Below, piece by piece: positions 57,150-64,000 of a stretch of DNA of 64,000 bases. The notes beneath the pieces were generated by a model. The model was not told where the DNA came from, did no database searches, and saw only the letters and a program-made list of their open reading frames with translations. The stretch is from Rapana venosa (lineage: Eukaryota; Mollusca; Gastropoda; Neogastropoda; Muricidae). The stretch spans positions 548,959 to 612,958 of the forward strand of contig CM054162.1 of the NCBI GenBank assembly GCA_028751875.1, in the 5' to 3' direction. The translations under genes and the position numbers were made by a program. How positions within the stretch are numbered: position 1 is the first letter of the stretch; each line of letters opens with the position of its first letter.

Positions 57150-60125
57150 AGAGTCTTAGTACCCAACTAAGAACCAAATAGGAAATGGGAATGTAAAGCC
57201 CCTGTTGAGGCAGGACAATAGCCGACAAGTATACAGCATGATGAGACCCAACTAATATACAAATTCTCGGCAGTCAGTGAGCTGAAAGCGACGGACAGAT
57301 CAGGCAAACTACAGAGCCAGCCCAGGAGAGACAAGTTGGTAGAGATGACAACCAACACCATGAGGGAGTACAAATATCCAGAGAGAAAGAGAAATGGAGA
57401 AGTGCCTATGAGGTGAAACCTATCAAACAGTTAGATGATGAGTTAGAATATGAAGGTAAAACAAGCTAATAACCACAATCAGATACCAGTGCCTATGACA
57501 CCACAACGACAGTGGAGAAGAAAAAAAAGATACCTTTTATGAACAATTAGCTTGGAAATGAAAAAAAAAAAGAACACCAAACATGACACTGAGGAAGTGA
57601 AGGGCTGACCTAAATTCAAAAGTCGGAAAAGACCCAAACAACCAGAATACGAGCCAAGGGGAAAAGAAGGATGTGGCTAGCATAAATGACAACGGAGAAG
57701 AGATTGGTGGATTCTGCATGACAAACAAACTGGCCATTAGAGGACATTATTTGCGCAACCAAGAGAATCCACAAGCTTCCTTGGTGTTCCCCAATGGAAG
57801 AGACAACAAAAACCAGATCGACACTGATGTCAATGGGAACATGGAGGAGATCGCTCCTTAGATGTAAAGTTAAGGAGAGGAGCCGATGTTGGCATTTGGA
57901 TCACACAAGTACTGACCTAAAGTTGAGCTAGAGAAAAAAGGATTAGGTAAACCAAGACAACCAAATTTGATGTGGAAAAGAGCAGGAACACCAAGTAAAG
58001 AGTGTTTCACCTCCGTCAAAAACAAGTTCCAAGACACTGGCTGGATACAGCAAAACTACACATCAGACACGAAATATAAACACCAAGTGGAAACAAGTCA
58101 GGATGAGCCCTACACACAAGCCAAGTGAAACCGTGCTAGTGACAGAGACAGAGGAGAGAAAAAGGTGGGATAACAGCAGACTTATCCATGGCAAGCCATC
58201 GAGGATGCAGGAGGAAAATGAATAAGAAAAAGCTTGAGGAAAAAGAGTCAGAGCGGATGATGAGGAGAGGTACAAACAACAGTAGAGAGAAGCAAACCAA
58301 AACTGTGAGAGAATACCACGACAGACAGTTACCTACTGGAATGGAAATAGCAGCCAAAGGCAGGGAGGGCCTCCAACAGAGGGAGGATGATGATCAAGAA
58401 CATGATTATAAGTCACTAAGAATTGATCATAGGCGAAGTACCAGTGGCCAATCGAAAACCAAACAAGAAACAAGGCCCAATAAAAACCACAGAGCAGAAA
58501 AGAAGGCAAGATTGGCAGACATTACAGCAAGTCTCAAAGCCACACACAAGAAGCGCGAGAAGATTACAATTCCTACAGAAGCCGAACTCAAGTGAACAGC
58601 ACACACCAGCGAAGAAGAGATTATAAGTCAACAAAACATCACTAACAAGAAAGGAAAAAAAGCCCTGTCCAAGGAACACAACGCAGGATAATACAAGCAG
58701 ATCCGTATATAGAACTCAAATTAACTACAGCCACTACTTTGCAGCTCAAAAAGGGAGAGAGAAAGCTACAGCAGCTTGGACAGAAGTCATCGATGAAGAA
58801 CCCAAGAGAAAGGAGCCTGAAACAATTGAAACTAATCTGGAGAAGATCACTCTGCTATCTGAACCCCAGCAAGATCAGGCAAAGATCATAATTTTATTTG
58901 AACAGACAAATCTCAAAGGCACTGAGGACAACAACTCCAAGAAAGGAACAGCAGGTTTAAACGACCAGGAAGAAGAATGCATAGACCAGAACTTCACCTG
59001 CGCAAACATCATTCGAACAGTGCACGGCAAGCAGAGACAGCTGTATATCAAACCTATGTAGATTTTGAAAGCCTTTGACAGCATATATCGAGAAAGTAGT
59101 ATGGCACATACTCTGAGCATATAGAATTCCACAGGAGATTGTCCAAGTCATTAAGAGCTTCTACAACAACTTCACGTGCAGAGTAGAAACAGCAAAACCA
59201 GTTTCAGTGTACAAACCGGCGTAAGACAAGGCTGCCCCCATGTCAGCACTACTCTTCAACCTGACAATTGATTGGGTGATGAGACAGACAAACAGCTGAC
59301 CAGTCACGGGGCATCAGAGTGCACCCCCTTCTCAACGCTTGAAGACCTAGACTTTGCCGACGATATGGCACTGCTCTCACATACCCACCATCAAATTCAG
59401 AGAAGACATCCCGTCTCAGCACTTTCGCACAGCAAGTAGGCCTGAAAAATCAGTCAGAGAAGACAGAGGTGAGCACTGAATGTTCAGAACCCCTCACCGG
59501 TCACAGTGAATGAGAAGACTTACCAACAACTGAAGAGTTTACGTATCTCGGGAACACTGTTAGGCATGATGGGAGCAGGCAGCAACATAAGAACCGGATT
59601 AGCATAGCAAGAAATGCTTACAGAAATTTGAACAATGTGTGGAAATCGTTCCAGTACAGCACCAGGACCAAACTAAGACTATACCAGAGCTGTGTACTTT
59701 CCACCCTTTTGTACAGCTCGGAGTGCTGGAGGATGACTGAGAGTGACCTCGACAAACTATCCACATTCCACACGAAGAATCTCAGAAGAATCTTGCGCAT
59801 CTTCTGGCCTGAGACCATCTCCAACCATGAACTTTTTGCCCATTGCAACCAGGAAAGCATGGACACCATCATCATGCATAGGCGATGGGAATGGATAGGG
59901 CATATCTGCCGTTGGGAACAGGGAAACATTGCCCGAACAGCCCTCCACTGGACACCAGAGGGGAAACGCAAATGAGGACGACCCAAGAACACTTGGCGTC
60001 GGACTATCGAAACAGAGCTTAAGACCTTCCAACATACCTGGGGAACCATTCAGAAGCTGGCCCAGGACAGACAGGAGTTGAGAACATTTGTTGCTGCCCT
60101 ACGTGCCAATAAGACACAAAGGCAT
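57150..60125 (+). mobile_element. LINE copy F: near full-length non-LTR element, decayed
   Basis: Endonuclease remnants begin near 57180. At 57673-57861 an open stretch has GGFCMTNKLAIRG, then NGRDNKNQID; next comes a GADVG segment (about 57885) where the SDH-type end is expected. A Lys/Glu-rich linker follows at 58188-58595. RT remnants are LYIKPM near 59040, KAFDSIY near 59070, TGVRQGC near 59215 and an intact DLDFADDMALLSHT at 59347-59388. At 59628-59975 an open stretch has LYQSCVLSTLLYSSECWRM, RILRIFWPETISN, RRWEWIGHICR and TPEGKRK, then a stop replaces Arg just before GRPKNTWRR (about 59976-60005). Overall about 3 kb with many shifts. Confidence 0.88.
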
Positions 60126-61730
60126 TGATGTTGATTGATGAGGATGGCTCTTGGGTGACGCTGTTCCGTGCAGATATTTATATGCAATGCTTTGAAGTGG
60201 TACTCCATGCAGCACAGTACCTGGTATGGTGGTAGCTTTATCCTCTGTTCTGAGGAGATTACTTACCTCAAGAAGTTGGCAAATGAGAACAATGCTGACA
60301 CCAAAGATAAGGAAACGATCATAAGATGAACAATTGCCCAGAAGAATCATCACCAGTTGCTAATATCTGGATGATTTATATTTCTGTCATGGTCCAGGCC
60401 AAAATGTGTGTCCGTTATTGACATTTACAATGCGAAAGTCTACAATGGAATATTGTTATTTTGTACAATGTTATGTTGAGATTGCCTTCAGCAAAAACAA
60501 GCTCTTAGCATAATGACCTGCACTCTCCTCTAAAGAGCCAAACAAAATAATCTGAAGTCGGAGTGTGGCTGCCAATATGCCTTCAGCGCCTAGGTTTTCT
60601 TACAGTTCTTCATTAAAGCATTGACGCTGGGGGCAACAGCTAAGTGAGAGGCTGTATGATCAGTGGCTTTTCCACTCATGGCATTCCACTTTACAGCTTA
60701 ATCTTTAGTGAGTGACTGATTCTCTGACTAGTAGTCTTAACTTGCAAAATGCTCATGTGCTGCAGCCCTGGGGGCTGGCTGACCTTTGGAGAGCATCTCC
60801 ACCACTGACTCTGTGTGATGTGGGCAAGACATCTCCACTATAATCAATTTTCTGCCCAATTTTCAAAACAGCAGCTTACTCCTGAGCTGTTCTGGAGGCC
60901 ATTGTCGAAGACAATGGACAAACATATAAAGCCTGGAACTTTAAACAGTCCTACCCGCAAACTTCCCTTTAAGTGTACAGTTTCAATCCCACAGTGATTC
61001 CCAGTTGAGTCATAGTGCATATTCTGGAAACACCCGGGATGCTAAACTGGGGAATGTGCAAAAATAATTGCTACAACAAAGAGCAACAACAACAACAACA
61101 ATAGCAACAACAACAACATCCTCTGTTAGGTCAGATACCTGTGTTGGTGACCCAAACTTGATGACCTAAGTCAACTACACACTGCACATTGTTCAGGGGC
61201 TTTGCCATCCCCATCAACTGCACTGGTGTTTCCCATACATGCCCACACTGGAGTGTCTCTTCTTGTTTCTCTTTCAGCTATAGGCTGCTGCTTGCTGATC
61301 ACACGTTTTTCCTAACATACAGTGGCTTTTTATCTCAAGTCAAGCTAGGGGAGACAAGTCGAAGCAGAAGTAGTGTGGTATAAGAAGAGGTTCGCTCTAG
61401 GGACCCAGGCTCTGCACTGACCACACTGCACTGCCACAGCCATGGTGCTGTGTTATTCCTGAAAATGCCAACTGCAAAACTTTTTGACAGAACGTTTTTT
61501 AGTGGACACCAAAAGAAATGAGTAGAATAAAGAAAAAGCAGCAAAAATGGAAGTCCCCAAACCTAAGCAGATGTGGCCATGAAGATGTCATGCTGTAGTA
61601 CGTTCACTTACTGCACCAGGTTTGAGGTGAAGCAGCAGAAGCAGAAGAAGACAAAGAGGTCCAGCCCAGCAGTGCACATAGTGTTGCTCTGTACTTTGTG
61701 CCAGTGACCTAATACACAAAGAAGTTCATG
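60126..61730. other. unassigned flank of the satellite
   Basis: No recognisable gene. A 90-bp stretch at about 60483-60575 is a diverged relative of 9100-9195. A (CAA)n tract lies at about 61085-61116. Confidence 0.5.
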
Positions 61731-64000
61731 CAGGACTGAGGTAAGAGAACAGTGCTGCAGCGCCAGCTAAATCCCCAAATAAGCAGGACTGAGGTAAGAG
61801 AACAGTGCTGCAGCGCCAGCTAAATCCCCAAATAAGCAGGACTGAGGTAAGAGAACAGTGCTGCAGCGCCAGCTAAATCCCCAAATAAGCAGGACTGAGG
61901 TAAGAGAACAGTGCTGCAGCGCCAGCTAAATCCCCAAATAAGCAGGACTGAGGTAAGAGAACAGTGCTGCAGCGCCAGCTAAATCCCCAAATAAGCAGGA
62001 CTGAGGTAAGAGAACAGTGCTGCAGCGCCAGCTAAATCCCCAAATAAGCAGGACTGAGGTAACGAGAACAGTGCTTGCAGCGCCAGCTAAATCCCCAAAT
62101 AAGCAAGGACTGAGGTAAGAGAACAGTGCTGCAGCGCCAGCTAAATCCCCAAATAAGCAGGCATGAGGTAAGAGAACAGTGCTGCAGCGCCAGCTAAATC
62201 CCCAAATAAGCAGGACTGAGGTAAGAGAACAGTGCTGCAGCGCCAGCTAAATCCCCAAATAAGCAGGACTGAGGTAAGAGAACTGTGCTGCAGCGCCAGC
62301 TAAATCCCCAAATAAGCAGGACTGACGTAAGAGAACAGTGCTGCAGCGCCAGCTAAATCCCCAAATAAGCAGGACTGAGGTAAGAGAACAGTGCTGCAGC
62401 GCCAGCTAAATCCCCAAATAAGCAGGACTGAGGTAAGAGAACAGTGCTGCAGCGCCAGCTAAATCCCCTAATAAGCAGGACTGACGTAAGAGAACAGTGC
62501 TACAGCGCCAGCTAAATCCCCAAATAAGCAGAACTGAGGTAAGAGAACAGTGCTTCAGCGCCAGCTAAATCCCCAAATAAGCAGGACTGAGGTAAGAGAA
62601 CAGCGCTGCAGCGCCAGCTAAATCCCCAATAAGCAGGACTGAGGTAAGAAACAGCGCTGCAGCGCCAGCTAAATCCCCAAATAAGCAGGACTGAGGTAAG
62701 AGAACAGCGCTGCAGCGCCAGCTAAATCCCCAAATAAGCAGGACTGAGGTAAGGGAACAGCGCTGCAGCGCCAGCTAAATCCCCAAATAAGCAGGACTGA
62801 GGTAAGAGAACAGCGCTGCAGCGCCAGCTAAATCCCCAAATAAGCAGGACTGAGGTAAGAGAACAGCGCTGCAGCGCCAGCTAAATCCCCAAATAAGCAG
62901 GACTGAGGTAAGAGAACAGTGCTGCAGCGCCAGCTAAATCCCCAAATAAGCAGGACTGAGGTAAGAGAACAGTGCTGCAGCGCCAGCTAAATCCCCAAAT
63001 AAGCAGGACTGAGGTAAGAGAACAGTGCTGAAGCCAGCTAAATCCCCAAATAAGCAGGACTGACGTAAGAGAACAGTGCTGCAGCGCCAGCTAAATCCCC
63101 AAATAAGCAGGACTGACGTAAGAGAACAGTGCTACAGCGCCAGCTAAATCCCCAAGTAAGCAGAACTGAGGTAAGAGAACAGTGCTTCAGCGCCAGCTAA
63201 ATCCCCAAATAAGCAGGACTGAGGTAAGAGAACAGCGCTGCAGCGCCAGCTAAATCCCCAAATAAGCAGGACTGAGGTAAGAGAACAGCGCTGCAGCGCC
63301 AGCTAAATCCCCAAATAAGCAGGACTGAGGTAAGAGAACAGCGCTGCAGCGCCAGCTAAATCCCCAAATAAGCAGGACTGAGGTAAGGGAACAGCGCTGC
63401 AGCGCCAGCTAAATCCCCAAATAAGCAGGACTGAGGTAAGAGAACAGCGCTGCAGCGCCAGCTAAATCCCCAAATAAGCAGGACTGAGGTAAGAGAACAG
63501 TGCTGCAGCGCCAGCTAAATCCCCAAATAAGCAGGACTGAGGTAAGAGAACAGTACTGCAAGCGCCAGCTAAATCCCCAAATAAGCAGGACTGAGGTAAG
63601 AGAACAGTGCTGCAGCGCCAGCTAAATCCCCAAATAAGCAGGACTGAGGTAAGAGAACAGTGCTGCAGCGCCAGCTAAATCCCCAAATAAGCAGGACTGA
63701 GGTAAGAGAACAGTGCTGCAGCGCCAGCTAAATCCCCAAATAAGCAGGACTGAGGTAAGAGAACAGTGCTGCAGCGCCAGCTAAATCCCCAAATAAGCAG
63801 GACTGAGGTAAGAGAACAGTGCTGCAGCGCCAGCTAAATCCCCAAATAAGCAGGACTGAGGTAAGAGAACAGTGCTGCAGCGCCAGCTAAATCCCCAAAT
63901 AAGCAGGACTGAGGTAAGAGAACAGTGCTGCAGCGCCAGCTGAATCCCCAAATAAGCAGGACTGAGGTAAGAGAACAGTGCTGCAGCGCCAGCTAAATCC
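61731..64000 (+). repeat. 53-bp satellite array with higher-order repeat, open at the right end
   Basis: About 43 units of 53 bp: CAGGACTGAGGTAAGAGAAC, AGTGCTGCAGCGCCAGC, TAAATCCCCAAATAAG. Most units are identical. Variants fall into sets: GACG for GAGG, GCTACAG or GCTTCAG for GCTGCAG, CAGAACTG for CAGGACTG, AGCGCTG for AGTGCTG, and GTAAGGG for GTAAGAG. A run of seven marked units starting at about 62475 reappears in the same order from about 63107, which gives a 12-unit (about 632-bp) higher-order period. The array continues past the window. Confidence 0.97.

Noticed and set aside
58188..58595. Independent Lys/Glu-rich gene of 135 codons
   Set aside because: It lies between the endonuclease and RT remnants of LINE copy F and corresponds to the basic linker of such proteins.
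61731..64000. Regular direct repeats resembling a CRISPR array
   Set aside because: Units are contiguous 53-mers with no unique spacers, and the window is eukaryotic. The 37-bp arrays fail for the same reason.

Overview
The window is eukaryotic, most likely from a gastropod or other lophotrochozoan mollusc. That is an inference from a mollusc-type rhodopsin-class receptor, tRNA-derived SINEs, several decayed non-LTR retrotransposon (LINE) families and heavy microsatellite content. It is three contigs joined by two runs of exactly 500 N (20071-20570 and 36001-36500). I found no intact host protein-coding gene. The only host-type coding sequence is one G protein-coupled receptor, broken by a SINE insertion and a frameshift.

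Contig 1 (1-20070) holds two arrays of one 37-bp minisatellite (about 1370-2270 and 7100-7460), a CA-rich island with a roughly 610-bp tandem duplication (4815-6440), the receptor pseudogene (7602-8793), a tRNA-derived SINE (9483-9835) and a decayed LINE (14360-17310).

Contig 2 (20571-36000) begins with a collinear, inverted, error-rich copy of about 7555-13870. The copy carries the receptor, both SINEs and the flanking DNA in mirror order. One block inside it (21540-22215) is much more similar to its partner than the rest. The remainder of contig 2 is low-complexity DNA with SINE fragments. I judge this arm more likely to be an unpolished or misplaced contig than an ancient palindrome, but the sequence alone cannot settle it.

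Contig 3 (36501-64000) is a LINE graveyard. In order it holds a reverse-strand LINE with an intact FADD motif (38413-40440), the 3' end of another LINE (41170-42250), and copies of a LINE subfamily whose catalytic FADD has been lost in frame (42290-43517, 48850-50530 and a 95-bp piece at 52021). An L2-type LINE is interrupted by a second L2 copy in the opposite orientation (43518-48835). An RTE-like LINE follows (50531-52020), then a noisy ~32-bp tandem array (53960-54860), a long LINE with endonuclease and reverse transcriptase remnants (57150-60125), and a 53-bp satellite with higher-order structure that runs off the end (61731-64000).

The elements are linked. The SINE that broke the receptor carries the 3' tail of the L2 family found 36-41 kb away, which suggests L2 machinery mobilised it. 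The FADD-less LINE subfamily could not have copied itself and would have needed a helper.
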